A stretch of DNA of 59,173 nt from Chlamydiota bacterium (lineage in GTDB: Bacteria > Auribacterota > Tritonobacteria > UBA1439): assembly GCA_012729785.1 (NCBI GenBank), contig JAAYCL010000036.1:1-59173 (forward strand). The letters run 5' to 3'. The notes under the pieces were generated by a model. It saw only the letters and a list, made by a program, of their open reading frames with translations, ran no database searches and had not been told where the DNA came from. Below, in pieces: positions 49,240-59,173 of this stretch (the first letter of the stretch is position 1; each line of letters begins with the position of its first letter). A program made the position numbers and the translations under genes.

Positions 49240-50417
49240 ACGGTCCCGCCGTCGCGCCGCCGTCCGCGGGCCCGGCCCGCTGCATCGCCTCCGCCGGGCC
49301 GCTCGCGGATCTCGTCGCGCGCCTGGGCGAGGCACCCCGGGTCGCGCTCGACACGGAGGCGGACAGTCTCTACCACTACCGCGAGAAGCTCTGCGTCTTC
49401 CAGCTCTCCTTCTCCGGCCTCGACTACATCGTCGACCCGCTCGCGGGCCTCGACCTCTCGGGGCTCGCCCGGGTCTTGGCGACGAAGCCGCTGGTCATCC
49501 ACGGCGCGGACTACGACCTGCGCCTGATGCGCGCCTCGCTCGGCTTCCGGCCGGCCGCTGGGGTCTTCGACACGATGCTCGCCGCCCAGCTCCTCGGCTA
49601 CCGGCAGTTCGGTCTTGCCGCGCTCGTCGAGCGCTTTTTCGGCGTCGCCCTCTCCAAGCACGGCCAGAAGTCTGACTGGTCGCGCCGCCCCCTCTCCCCC
49701 CGGCAGCTCGACTACCTCGTCCTGGACACGCGCTACCTGCTGGAGATCGCCGCGCGCCTCGAGGAGGAGCTCCGGGCGCGCGGGCGCGAGGGGTGGCACC
49801 GCGAGTCCTGCGCGCGGGTGGTCGCGGCCACCGCGGAGGATTCCCCGCGGAACGGGGACGCGGCGTGGCGGCTGAAGGGGACGGGGCGTTTCGACCGGCG
49901 GCAGCTCTGCTACCTTCGCGAACTGTGGCGGTGGCGGGACGCGGAGGCGCGGGAGGCCGACCAGCCGCCGTTCAAGGTTTTGGTGAACGAGGGGCTCTGC
50001 GCCCTTGCGCTCGACGCGGCCGCGCAGGGGGAGCGGTTCAGCCTTGCGGCCGTGCGGCTCCCCAGAAACTGCGTCGGGCGCCGGCGCGCGGCGCTCGAGG
50101 CGGCGCTCAGGCGGGCGGGGGGAACGCCCGAGGAGGAGTGGCCCCCCCCGTTGACGCGCAGTCGGGGGGAACGGTACCCGGTCGGTCTGCTGGAGAAGCT
50201 GCGCGGGGAGTGCACGCGCCTGGCGGAGGAGCTCGGTCTCGAGGCGTCGGTCATCGCCAGCCGCGCGGCGCTGGTCGCGGTGTCGCGCCGCCGGCCGCGG
50301 GACGCGGAGGAACTCGCGGCGTGCGGGCCGCTGATGCGGTGGCAGGCGGAACTCCTCGATCCCCGCTTCCGGCCGCTTCTCGGCGAAACAGAGGGCCGGG
50401 GGTCCTACTCCCCGTAA
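49236..50417 (+). CDS. rnd: ribonuclease D
   Basis: 393 residues. The DEDD-type exonuclease domain shows VALDTEADSLYHYREKLC (first Asp and Glu), VIHGADYDLRLM, FDTMLAAQLLGY and SRRPLSPRQLDYLVLDTRYL. Two helical HRDC-like regions follow (about 213-290 and 305-375). RNase D trims 3' ends of tRNA precursors. The start is GTG 49236 within the upstream stop codon. Its stop overlaps the convergent gene at 50405 by 13 bases. Confidence 0.9.
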   Translation: MNGPAVAPPSAGPARCIASAGPLADLVARLGEAPRVALDTEADSLYHYREKLCVFQLSFSGLDYIVDPLAGLDLSGLARVLATKPLVIHGADYDLRLMRASLGFRPAAGVFDTMLAAQLLGYRQFGLAALVERFFGVALSKHGQKSDWSRRPLSPRQLDYLVLDTRYLLEIAARLEEELRARGREGWHRESCARVVAATAEDSPRNGDAAWRLKGTGRFDRRQLCYLRELWRWRDAEAREADQPPFKVLVNEGLCALALDAAAQGERFSLAAVRLPRNCVGRRRAALEAALRRAGGTPEEEWPPPLTRSRGERYPVGLLEKLRGECTRLAEELGLEASVIASRAALVAVSRRRPRDAEELAACGPLMRWQAELLDPRFRPLLGETEGRGSYSP

Positions 50418-51247
50418 TCCTCGAAGAAGTCGAGCCCCTGCGCCTTATCGATCCATTTCTCGCGCAGGCGGCGCCCCTCCCCGCTCTTGTCGAGCCGGCC
50501 GATCGCCTCGTTCAACGACTCCAGCAGCGCGATGTTCCCCTTCTTCACCGCGATGCCGTACCGCTCCCGGGAGATGCGGCTCTCGACGACCTGGTAGTGG
50601 TAGCTGTAGTTGGAGAGCGCCCAGCGGAGCGGCACCTCGTCGTACAGGATGCAGGTCCCGCCCCGCTTCTCCTCGGGCAGGGGGGAGTTCTTGAGGACCT
50701 GGACCATCCTGTCGAGCGACGAGTAGGTCTGCACCTTCCCGAGGAGGTTCTCCCGGGCCCACCGCTCCGCGGTGGTGCCCCGCACCACGCAGATCTTCCA
50801 GTGCTTGAGGCCGTTGGTGAACCAGTGGCGCCGCCAGTCGACCGTGCTCTTCACCGCCAGGGCCAGCCCCATCCGCGCGTACGGCTTGGTGAAGGAGAGG
50901 GATTTGCGCCGCGCGTCCGTGATGCTGATGCAGGCGATCGCCGCGTCGGCCTTCCCCATCTCAAGGGCGGATGCGTAGGCGGAGGCGCTGAAGTTCATCG
51001 GGACCCACTCGATCTCCCGCCCCATCTGCCTCCCGAGCGCCTCGGCGATGTCCACCTCGATGCCGACCCTGCGCATCCCCTCGCGGTAGGAGAAGGGGGG
51101 GGATTTGAAGTCCGAGATGAACCGGAGCGTCTTGGCGGAACCGGCGGTAGTCACCTCCGGCGGATTCTCGGCCCGGGCTGCGGAGTGGCGGGCGGAGACG
51201 CCGAGGGCCAGCAGGACGGCAAAGGCGGTGCGCAGTGCGCGGTGCAT
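50405..51247 (-). CDS. amino-acid-type periplasmic binding protein (SBP family 3)
   Basis: 280 residues with signal peptide. The fold of family 3 solute-binding proteins is visible: TLRFISDFKSPPFSYREGMRRVGIEVDIAEALGRQMG (read in two parts), FSASAYASALEMGKADAAIACISI and the C-terminal GIAVKKGNIALLESLNEAIGRL. It probably binds amino acids, but no permease or ATPase gene is near, so it may serve an importer elsewhere or a sensor. The gene runs against rnd and overlaps its 3' end. Confidence 0.85.
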   Translation of the reverse strand: MHRALRTAFAVLLALGVSARHSAARAENPPEVTTAGSAKTLRFISDFKSPPFSYREGMRRVGIEVDIAEALGRQMGREIEWVPMNFSASAYASALEMGKADAAIACISITDARRKSLSFTKPYARMGLALAVKSTVDWRRHWFTNGLKHWKICVVRGTTAERWARENLLGKVQTYSSLDRMVQVLKNSPLPEEKRGGTCILYDEVPLRWALSNYSYHYQVVESRISRERYGIAVKKGNIALLESLNEAIGRLDKSGEGRRLREKWIDKAQGLDFFEDYGE

Positions 51248-51364
51248 GAGTTCCTCCCGTATGACGGCCGACGTGCAGCATCACCATACCACACCGGCGC
51301 CGCGGAGGCATCCGGAAAATCGCGCGCGCCCGCGACGCGGGAAGACGTCCGCGCGGTTGCGGCT

Positions 51365-51392
51365 TTGAACAACGCCGGCCGCGTGCTACTAT
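51365..51392 (+). promoter_or_regulatory. promoter of the efflux operon
   Basis: TTGAAC (51365-51370), 16 bases, TACTAT (51387-51392). The predicted leader to the first gene is about 220 bases of GC-rich sequence with no ORF recognised. Confidence 0.5.
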
Positions 51393-51618
51393 ACCGCATT
51401 CGGAAGAGACGCGCGGCGGGGGGAACTTTCGGGGGCTCGGGGACGTCAAAGAGGGAAAGAGGGGATCGCCGTCCCCGCCGACCCCCCCGGGACGCCGGGC
51501 AGCCTCGTTCCGGCGGCCGCTGCATCGGATCCACGAGGCGCGCCGCCGCCGTCGGTGGAGGCGCCGCGGCCCTTCGCGCCCCCCGCTTCGGGAATACACA
51601 GGGGGCGCCGCAAGCGGG

Positions 51619-52908
51619 ATGGGAAACGCGATGACGTGCACAGCGCTTCTGATCGTGCTCATGGCCGCGCAGGCGGCTTCCTCCGGCCCCGCCGCGGGGA
51701 CGGATCCCGGGGAGACGATCGCCTGGAAGGAGTGCGTCCGGGAGGCGTGGCAGGGGAACCCCGATCTCGCCGCCGCCCTGGCGAGACTCGGGCAGTCGAA
51801 GGCGGAGCGGCGCATCGCCGCGAGCCCCCTCTTCCCCGAGGTGACGGCCTCGGGGCGCGCGGGGGAGTCCAAGGGCACGGACGGGACCCGCGGCGAGTCC
51901 CACGCGTGGGGCCTCGACGCCCGGCAGCTCCTCTTCGACGGCTTCCGGACGCCGTTTGAGATGGGGAGGGCGGGGGAGGGGGTCACGGCCTCGCAGTGGG
52001 CCTACGCGGTGACCTCCTCCGACGTGCGCCTCTCCCTCCGCAAGGCCTACGTCGACCTACTCAGGGCGCAGGACCTCGTGACGATTGCGCGGGAGATCGC
52101 GGACCGGAGGAAGCAGAACACGGACCTCGTCCAGCTCCGCTACGAGGCGGGGCGCGAGCACAAGGGCTCGCTGATGCTCTCGCAGGCCGACCTCGCGCAG
52201 GCCGAGTACGACATCGCCGCGGCGCTCCGGGCGGTCGAGCTCGGGCGCCGGCGCCTGACGAGGGTCATGGGGAGGCCGCACACCGCGCCGCTCGGGACCT
52301 CCGGGGACTTCGTCCTCGACCCGCCGGGGCCCGCGCGGCCCGACTTCGAGGGGCTCTGCGACACGGTCCCGCTCCTGAAACGGCTGGCGGCCGTGAAGGA
52401 GGCGGCGCGCTGGGGGGTGAAGTCGGCCCAGGCGGAGTTCCTCCCGGCCGTGTACGGCACCCTCGGCGTGAACAAGGCCGGCGACGGCTGGCCGCCCCGC
52501 GGCGACGAGAGGGAGATCGGCGTCAGCGTCGACTGGCCCCTCTTCCAGGGGGGGGAGCGCGTCGCGGGGGTGGCGAAGTCGCGGCAGTACCTCCTCCAGA
52601 CGGAGGCCGACGAGCGGAGCGGGCGCCTCGGGGTCGTGCTGACACTCACGGAGACGTGGACGGAGTTCCGCAACGCCCTCGAGACGGTGGAGGTAGAGCG
52701 CAAGGTCCTCGCCGCCGCCGAGGAGCGGTCCAAGATCTCCAAGGCGCAGTACGCGATCGGCATCATCGACTTCGACGCGTGGACCATCATCGAGGACGCC
52801 CTGGTCCGGGCGAAGAAGTCGCACCTCAACGCCCTCTGGGCGGAGGGGACGGCCGAGGCGGCGTGGGTCCAGGCGCGGGGGGGGACGCTCGAGGACGAGC
52901 TGCGGTGA
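51619..52908 (+). CDS. TolC-family outer-membrane efflux protein
   Basis: 429 residues. The signal peptide is short (to about 25). The TolC repeat structure follows: ECVREAWQGNPDLAAALARLGQSKAERRIAASPLFPEV, then long coiled helices (about 110-200) and a second half starting near 260. It forms the outer-membrane channel of a tripartite pump with the adaptor and ABC protein encoded next. A second ATG at 51631 would also work. Confidence 0.85.
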   Translation: MGNAMTCTALLIVLMAAQAASSGPAAGTDPGETIAWKECVREAWQGNPDLAAALARLGQSKAERRIAASPLFPEVTASGRAGESKGTDGTRGESHAWGLDARQLLFDGFRTPFEMGRAGEGVTASQWAYAVTSSDVRLSLRKAYVDLLRAQDLVTIAREIADRRKQNTDLVQLRYEAGREHKGSLMLSQADLAQAEYDIAAALRAVELGRRRLTRVMGRPHTAPLGTSGDFVLDPPGPARPDFEGLCDTVPLLKRLAAVKEAARWGVKSAQAEFLPAVYGTLGVNKAGDGWPPRGDEREIGVSVDWPLFQGGERVAGVAKSRQYLLQTEADERSGRLGVVLTLTETWTEFRNALETVEVERKVLAAAEERSKISKAQYAIGIIDFDAWTIIEDALVRAKKSHLNALWAEGTAEAAWVQARGGTLEDELR

Positions 52909-52937
52909 CGGGCACGGCCACAAAGGGGGCTCAGCGG

Positions 52938-53893
52938 ATGACGAAGAACCGGAAGATCGCGATCGGGGGGCTCGCCGCCCTCGTTCTCGTCGCGGCCGCG
53001 GTGCGCGGCTGCCGCCCGAACAGCGGCGCGGCCGCGTTCGAGGAGATCCGCCCCGAAATCGGCGACATCAGGGAGATTGTCTCCACGACCGGCACGGTCG
53101 AGCCGCAGAATCGGCTCCAGATCAAACCGCCGATCGGCGGGCGGATCGAGGAGATCCTCGTCAGGGAGGGGGACACGGTGAAGGCGGGGCAGACGCTCGC
53201 CTGGATGTCCTCGACCGAGCGGGCCGCGCTCCTCGACGCGGCGCTCACCCGCGGCCCCGAGCAGGTCGCCTACTGGAAGGACGCCTACAAGGCCACGCCG
53301 CTGATCGCCCCCATCGACGCGGAGGTCATCGTCCGCGCCTTCGAGCCGGGACAGACCGTGACCGCCGCCGACGCGGTCCTCGTCCTCTCCGACCGCCTTA
53401 TCGTCAGTGCGCAGGTGGACGAGACCGACATCGGGAGCGTGGAGGTCGGCCAGGATGCTGTCGTCAGCCTGGACGCCTACCCGGATGTCAAGGTCGCCTC
53501 GAAGGTCTCGCACATCTCCTACGAATCGACGGTCGTGAACAACGTCACGATCTACAAGGTGGACATCCTCCCCGGGACGATCCCCTCCGTCTTCCGTTCC
53601 GGGATGAGCGCCGTGGTCGAGATCGTCACGCGGCACAGGGACAACGTCCTGCGCCTGCCGGTCAGCGCGGTGACGCGGGGCAGGAGGAGGGCGACGGTGA
53701 CGGTGCTCGAGGGGGGGCGGCAGGTCGTCCGGAAGATCGAGACCGGCGTCTCAAACGAGCGGCACGTCGAGATCGTCTCGGGGCTCGGGAAAGACGAGAC
53801 GGTCGTCGTGCGGAAGGAGCCGGCAACGGCCCCGAGGAGCGCCGCCTCCCAGGGGACCAACCCGTTCATGCCGCGGCGGATGGGGAGCCGGCG

Positions 53894-53897
<4 letters not shown>
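52938..53897 (+). CDS. short membrane-fusion (HlyD/MacA-type) adaptor
   Basis: 319 residues. N-terminal membrane segment (about 8-22), biotinyl-lipoyl half-motifs GGRIEEILVREGDTVKAGQTL and LIAPIDAEVIVRAFEPGQTV, then a beta-barrel domain with VDETDIGSVEVGQDAVVSL and membrane-proximal domain. The usual long coiled-coil hairpin between the lipoyl halves is almost absent: only about 30 residues separate them. This is unusual for a TolC partner. It overlaps the macB-like gene by four bases. Confidence 0.85.
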
Positions 53898-55843
<1,946 letters not shown>

Positions 55844-55908
55844 ACGGCGCCTCGCCGCGCCCCCATCCTTTCGCGGGAACCATCCAGCGCTTTTTCCATC
55901 GTTAGCGC

Positions 55909-55937
55909 TTGACGCGTCCGGCCGCCGGGGGGATAAT
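55909..55937 (+). promoter_or_regulatory. promoter of the Rrf2-pst operon
   Basis: TTGACG (55909-55914), a 17-base spacer and GATAAT (55932-55937): a near-consensus sigma-70-type promoter. The palindrome at 55951-55965 lies just after the expected start of transcription. Confidence 0.8.
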
Positions 55938-55950
55938 GTCTTCTATCTTG

Positions 55951-55965
55951 GTCGACATTATCGAC
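55951..55965. promoter_or_regulatory. operator-like palindrome GTCGA-N5-TCGAC
   Basis: A perfect 5+5 bp palindrome, GTCGACATTATCGAC, between the promoter and the start of the Rrf2-type regulator gene. A bound regulator would block transcription, so autoregulation by the Rrf2 protein is a natural reading. Confidence 0.55.
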
Positions 55966-55978
55966 TATAGGGGGCGGG

Positions 55979-56440
55979 GTGAAGATATCCAGGAAGGGCG
56001 AGTACGCGCTCCGCGCGATGACGATGCTCTCCCTCCACCACGGAAGGGGCCTGCTCAGGGCGCGCGAGATCGCCGCGCGGCAGGCGATCCCGGAGAGGTT
56101 CCTCGAGCGGATCCTCCTCGACCTGAAGAAGGCGGGGATCCTCCTGAGCGTGCGCGGGAGAAACGGGGGGTACGCCCTGGCGCGGCCGCCGCGCCTGATC
56201 ACGCTCGCGCGGGTGATCCGGATCATCGACGGGCCGCTGGCGCCGATCGGCTGCGCGAGCGACTGGGCGCGCCTGGAATGCCCCGCCCAGGCGGGGTGCG
56301 GTCTCTACCGGGTGATGCGGAGGGTGCGGAACGCCATCGCGGGGATACTGGAGAAGACGACGTTCGCCGACATCCGCGCCACGGCGCGGCGCCCCTCCGC
56401 GGGGAGGGGCGGAACGGTTGGAAGGGGGTGCGCGGGATGA
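55979..56440 (+). CDS. Rrf2-family transcriptional regulator with Cys cluster
   Basis: 153 residues. The winged-helix start MKISRKGEYALRAMTMLSLHH and the RIRGRNGGYALARPP-type wing (here SVRGRNGGYALARPP) are typical of Rrf2 proteins. Three cysteines are spaced C-X8-C-X5-C (CASDWARLECPAQAGC), like the Fe-S-binding members (IscR, NsrR), so it may sense redox state, NO or Fe-S status. The start is GTG. Its coupling to phosphate-uptake genes by a four-base overlap is unusual. Confidence 0.88.
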   Translation: MKISRKGEYALRAMTMLSLHHGRGLLRAREIAARQAIPERFLERILLDLKKAGILLSVRGRNGGYALARPPRLITLARVIRIIDGPLAPIGCASDWARLECPAQAGCGLYRVMRRVRNAIAGILEKTTFADIRATARRPSAGRGGTVGRGCAG

Positions 56441-57408
56441 GACGGATCGCTGTAGCCGCCGCGCTGTGCCTGGTTGCGGGCGGCGGCACCGCGTGTGCGG
56501 CGGAGGGGGCCGGGACGGTCACGATCTCGGGGGCGTGGGCGCTCTACCCGATGGCGGTGCGGTGGGCGGAGGAGTACCGGAAACTGCATCCGTCCGTCTC
56601 CATCGACATCGCCGCCGGCGGCGCGGGGAAGGGGATGGCCGACGCGCTGGCGGGGGCCGCCGACATCGGGATGGTATCGCGGGCGATCGCCCCCGCGGAG
56701 TTCGCCAAGGGCGCCTGGGCGGTCGCGGTCACCAGGGACGCGGTGGTGCCCACCGTCAACGCGGGGAACCCGGCGCTGCGGGAGCTGCTCCGACGCGGGG
56801 TGACGCGGGAGCGGTTCGCGGCGCTCTGGATTGCCGGGAGACCGGCGACCTGGGGCGAGCTCTCCGGGACCGCGCGGCCCGACCCGGTCCGCGTCTACAC
56901 CCGTTCCGACGCCTGCGGCGCGGCCCAAACATGGGCCGGCTACCTCGGGGGGACGCAGGAGGCGCTGAAGGGGGTGGGCGTCTACGGCGATCCCGGCCTG
57001 GCCGAGGCGGTCCGCAAGGATCCTCGCGGGATCGGCTACAACAACGTCAACTTCGCCTACGACGCCGCGACCCGGAAACCGCTCGCGGGCCTCCGCGTCC
57101 TCCCGATCGACCTCGACGGCGACGGGACGATCGGGGAGCGGGAACGGTTCTACGACGACCGGGACCGGCTTGTGGCGGCGATCGGGGACGGCCGCTACCC
57201 GTCCCCGCCCGCGCGGGAGCTCTACTTCGTCTGCGGCGGCAGGCCCGCGCGGGAGACGGTGCGCGCATTCATCCGGTGGGTGCTCACCGACGGGCAGGCG
57301 TACGTGCCCGAGGCGGGATATATCCGGCTCGCCGCGGAGACGCTGCGGGGGGAGCTGAACAAGCTGGACGGCGCGGAGACGAGTAGCGGCGAAAGGAGAG
57401 GCGGATGA
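56437..57408 (+). CDS. pstS: phosphate ABC transporter binding protein PstS-like
   Basis: 323 residues with a signal peptide (to about 22). The PBP-like phosphate-binding region shows VTISGAWALYPMAVRWAEEYRKLHP and DIAAGGAGKGMADALAGAADIGMVSR, then TRSDACGAAQTWAGYLGG. It captures phosphate in the periplasm for PstC/PstA encoded downstream. It overlaps the Rrf2 gene (ATGA) and the DUF2490 gene by four bases each. Confidence 0.88.
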   Translation: MRRIAVAAALCLVAGGGTACAAEGAGTVTISGAWALYPMAVRWAEEYRKLHPSVSIDIAAGGAGKGMADALAGAADIGMVSRAIAPAEFAKGAWAVAVTRDAVVPTVNAGNPALRELLRRGVTRERFAALWIAGRPATWGELSGTARPDPVRVYTRSDACGAAQTWAGYLGGTQEALKGVGVYGDPGLAEAVRKDPRGIGYNNVNFAYDAATRKPLAGLRVLPIDLDGDGTIGERERFYDDRDRLVAAIGDGRYPSPPARELYFVCGGRPARETVRAFIRWVLTDGQAYVPEAGYIRLAAETLRGELNKLDGAETSSGERRGG

Positions 57409-58106
57409 AACGGGGCATCGTCATCGCCGGGGCGGCGGCGATCCTCGCGGTCCGGGCAACGGTCTGTGCGGGCGACGACTGGAAGATGTGGAACAAGTAC
57501 GCGTTCAAGCTCCCGCTGGTCAAAAAGAAGGCGGACTTGAACGCGAGCTTCGAGACGCGCTTCCGGGAGGATATCGACGAGTTCTACCGCTACCAGTTCT
57601 ACATGGGGCCGGATTACCATCTGTACCCCTGGCTCACCCTGGGGTGGCAGTACGGCAACATCCAGGAGGGGGAGCCGGGGGAGTTCCGGACCGAGCACCG
57701 CTTCATGCATTTCGTGACCCCGCGATTCAAGCTGCGGGACCTCGGGATCGAGAGGCACGGCCTGGGGGATTTGGCGTGCACGCTCGAGAACCGGCTCGAC
57801 TGGCGCATCCGGCCGCACAAGGCCCACCGCAACAGCTGGCAGTACCGCATCTATCCGAAGATCTCCTACCCGATCGTGAAGCGGGAGCGGTTCCAGATCT
57901 CGCCGTTCGTCGCCGACGCGTTCTACTTCGATCTCGCCGACGGCATCGCGTACCGGCAGAACCGGATCTACGGCGGCCTCTCATTCAAGCTCCTCGCGCA
58001 CCTGAATCTGGACGTCTACTATATGCGGCTGGCGGAGCGCGCGGGGCGCGGCGGCGACTGGGACGGCGGCCACGTGATCGGCACGGGGGTCTCGTACGCA
58101 TTCTAG
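57405..58106 (+). CDS. DUF2490-type outer-membrane beta-barrel
   Basis: 233 residues: signal peptide to about 21, then alternating beta-strand pattern rich in Tyr and Arg (RFREDIDEFYRYQFYMGPDY, ENRLDWRIRPHKAHRNSWQYR) and a C-terminal aromatic residue (SYAF) typical of barrel proteins. Placed between pstS and pstC with tight spacing, it may act as a phosphate-route porin; this is inference from position. Confidence 0.75.
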   Translation: MKRGIVIAGAAAILAVRATVCAGDDWKMWNKYAFKLPLVKKKADLNASFETRFREDIDEFYRYQFYMGPDYHLYPWLTLGWQYGNIQEGEPGEFRTEHRFMHFVTPRFKLRDLGIERHGLGDLACTLENRLDWRIRPHKAHRNSWQYRIYPKISYPIVKRERFQISPFVADAFYFDLADGIAYRQNRIYGGLSFKLLAHLNLDVYYMRLAERAGRGGDWDGGHVIGTGVSYAF

Positions 58107-58113
58107 GGGCGGC

Positions 58114-59010
58114 ATGCACCGGCGGGTGAGGGTTCGGACAGATCGGATCGCGGCGTCCGCGATGCGGCTCTGCGCGGCGGGCACCGTGCTGCTCGTCGTC
58201 GTCATCGTGTGCGCCCTCCTCCTGAAATCGGCCCCGGTCCTGGCCCGTCATTCGATCTGGACGCTGCTCGGGTCGAGCTCCTGGCAGCCGCTCCGGGGGG
58301 AGTTCGGCTTTTTTCCGTTTCTGCTCGGGACGCTCTGGGTCACCGGCACCGCCGTGCTCCTCGCGGTCCCGCTCTCCCTCTTCACCGCCATCTACCTCTC
58401 CGAGTACGCGCCCGCCGCCGTGCGGCGGCTGGCCGCCCCGCTGGTGGACCTCCTCGCCGGCATCCCCTCGGTCATCTACGGGATATGGGGGGTGCTGGCG
58501 GTCGTCCCGTTGGTGCGGGACCGCGTCGCCCCGCTGTTCGGCGTCTCGTCGAGCGGCTACTGCGTCCTGGCGGGCGGCGTCGTGCTCGCGATCATGATCC
58601 TCCCGGTGATCATCCACGTGGCCGCGGAGGTCTTCGGGGCCGTGCCCCGGGGGATGCGGGAGGCGTCGCTCGCCCTCGGCGCCACGCAATGGCAGACGGT
58701 CACCCGTGTCGTGCTGCGCAAGGCGATGCCGGGCGTCATCGCGGCGGTCGTGTTGGGGGTCTCGCGGGCGTTCGGGGAGACGATGGCGGTGTTGATGGTC
58801 GCGGGGAACGTCGCCGTGTCGCCGCGTTCGATCTTCGATCCGGCGTACCCGCTTCCGGCCCTGATCGCCAACAACTACGGGGAGATGCTCTCGGTGCCGC
58901 TCTACGACGCCGCCATGATGCTCGCGGCGCTCCTCCTCCTGGCCGTCGTGGTCGCGTTCAACGCGGTCTCGCGCTGCGTGCTGGCGCGGATCGAACGGGG
59001 GATGCGGTAG
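58114..59010 (+). CDS. pstC: phosphate ABC transporter permease PstC
   Basis: 298 residues with six helices. Family motifs are FGFFPFLLGTLWVTGTAVLLA, GIPSVIYGIWGV and the EAA loop REASLALGATQWQTVTRVVLRKAMPG. ISRAFGET is present as VSRAFGETMAVLMVAGN. It forms the phosphate channel with PstA. It follows the barrel gene by seven bases. Confidence 0.93.
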   Translation: MHRRVRVRTDRIAASAMRLCAAGTVLLVVVIVCALLLKSAPVLARHSIWTLLGSSSWQPLRGEFGFFPFLLGTLWVTGTAVLLAVPLSLFTAIYLSEYAPAAVRRLAAPLVDLLAGIPSVIYGIWGVLAVVPLVRDRVAPLFGVSSSGYCVLAGGVVLAIMILPVIIHVAAEVFGAVPRGMREASLALGATQWQTVTRVVLRKAMPGVIAAVVLGVSRAFGETMAVLMVAGNVAVSPRSIFDPAYPLPALIANNYGEMLSVPLYDAAMMLAALLLLAVVVAFNAVSRCVLARIERGMR

Positions 59011-59173
59011 ATGAACCGGAGACGGGTTGCGGAGGGGATTGCCCGGGCGCTGATGGCGGCGTCGGTCGCCACGGTCCTCGCCGTGCTGCTGCTCATCATC
59101 GGGACGGTGATCGTGCGGGGCGTCCCCGCGATGAGCTGGGCGATGATCAGCCAACCCCCCCGCGGGGGGTTCT
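59011..59173 (+). CDS. pstA: phosphate ABC transporter permease PstA (5' part only)
   Basis: The first 54 codons are in the window, starting at the ATG that abuts the pstC stop. The product begins MNRRRVAEGIARALMAAS and continues into a first membrane helix (VLAVLLLIIGTVIV) and the segment RGVPAMSWAMI typical of PstA starts. The gene runs off the right edge. Confidence 0.8.
   Translation, partial: MNRRRVAEGIARALMAASVATVLAVLLLIIGTVIVRGVPAMSWAMISQPPRGGF

Overview
The window is GC-rich bacterial chromosome from an organism with a Gram-negative envelope: it encodes a TolC-type outer-membrane protein with an adaptor and a MacB-type ABC pump, a DUF2490-type barrel, lipoproteins and a Tat substrate. 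No rRNA or tRNA was recognised, so I cannot place it taxonomically. The gene mix (free-standing ribosomal L3, GRP-type sugar transporter, split methylmalonyl-CoA mutase, FdrA-type proteins) would fit an uncultured deep-branching, probably anaerobic or fermentative lineage; this is inference.

Left edge (1 to about 4.4 kb, perhaps 5.2 kb): visibly AT-richer genes, all on the + strand, separated by long imperfect hairpins ending in GTTAGAC, GTTAGGC, GTTATGC or a decayed GTGAGGC. This is the layout of an integron cassette array, without a visible integrase. Cassettes carry a frameshifted membrane protein, an exported racemase-like lipoprotein lacking one catalytic Cys, a GAF protein with a Cys4 tail, and then three SAM methyltransferases. 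From 5.2 to 13.2 kb lie a Tat-exported metallo-beta-lactamase-fold protein, L-lactate dehydrogenase, another methyltransferase, a nitroreductase, a GRP-type transporter next to ribokinase, and a further methyltransferase. A ribosomal protein L3 gene with a 33-residue Lys/Glu-rich gene behind it forms a unit (13.3 to 14.3 kb) with its own promoter and terminator.

The core (15.8 to 38.5 kb) is a nucleoside-uptake and reductive pyrimidine-degradation locus. On the - strand are PreT and PreA, dihydropyrimidinase, beta-ureidopropionase and a class III aminotransferase suited to beta-alanine. On the + strand are a DUF2877 (AllH-like) protein, a cyclase-family hydrolase, uridine phosphorylase and a second nitrilase-fold hydrolase. 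Facing these on the - strand are FdrA (AllF-like), a DUF1116 (AllG-like) protein and an orphan malonate decarboxylase alpha subunit. A BMP-type nucleoside ABC transporter completes the locus. The presence of all three oxamate-carbamoyltransferase-type subunits beside pyrimidine genes suggests a phosphorolytic, energy-saving use of the carbamoyl group; no carbamate kinase is in the window. A RAYT transposase element and a 244-bp non-autonomous relative with the same hairpin ends are inserted here, the latter supplying the 5' end of the transporter ATPase gene.

The right part holds a sulfur module (two YeeE/YedE proteins, one fused to a rhodanese domain, and a secreted metallo-beta-lactamase/triple-rhodanese protein; 38.5 to 42.2 kb), a methylmalonyl-CoA module with a family III CoA transferase (42.5 to 47.1 kb), a NUDIX hydrolase, a cohesin-like secreted protein, a small membrane protein and RNase D (47.3 to 50.4 kb), an amino-acid-type binding protein, a tripartite efflux operon (51.6 to 55.8 kb), and a phosphate-uptake operon headed by an Rrf2 regulator, running off the right edge inside pstA.
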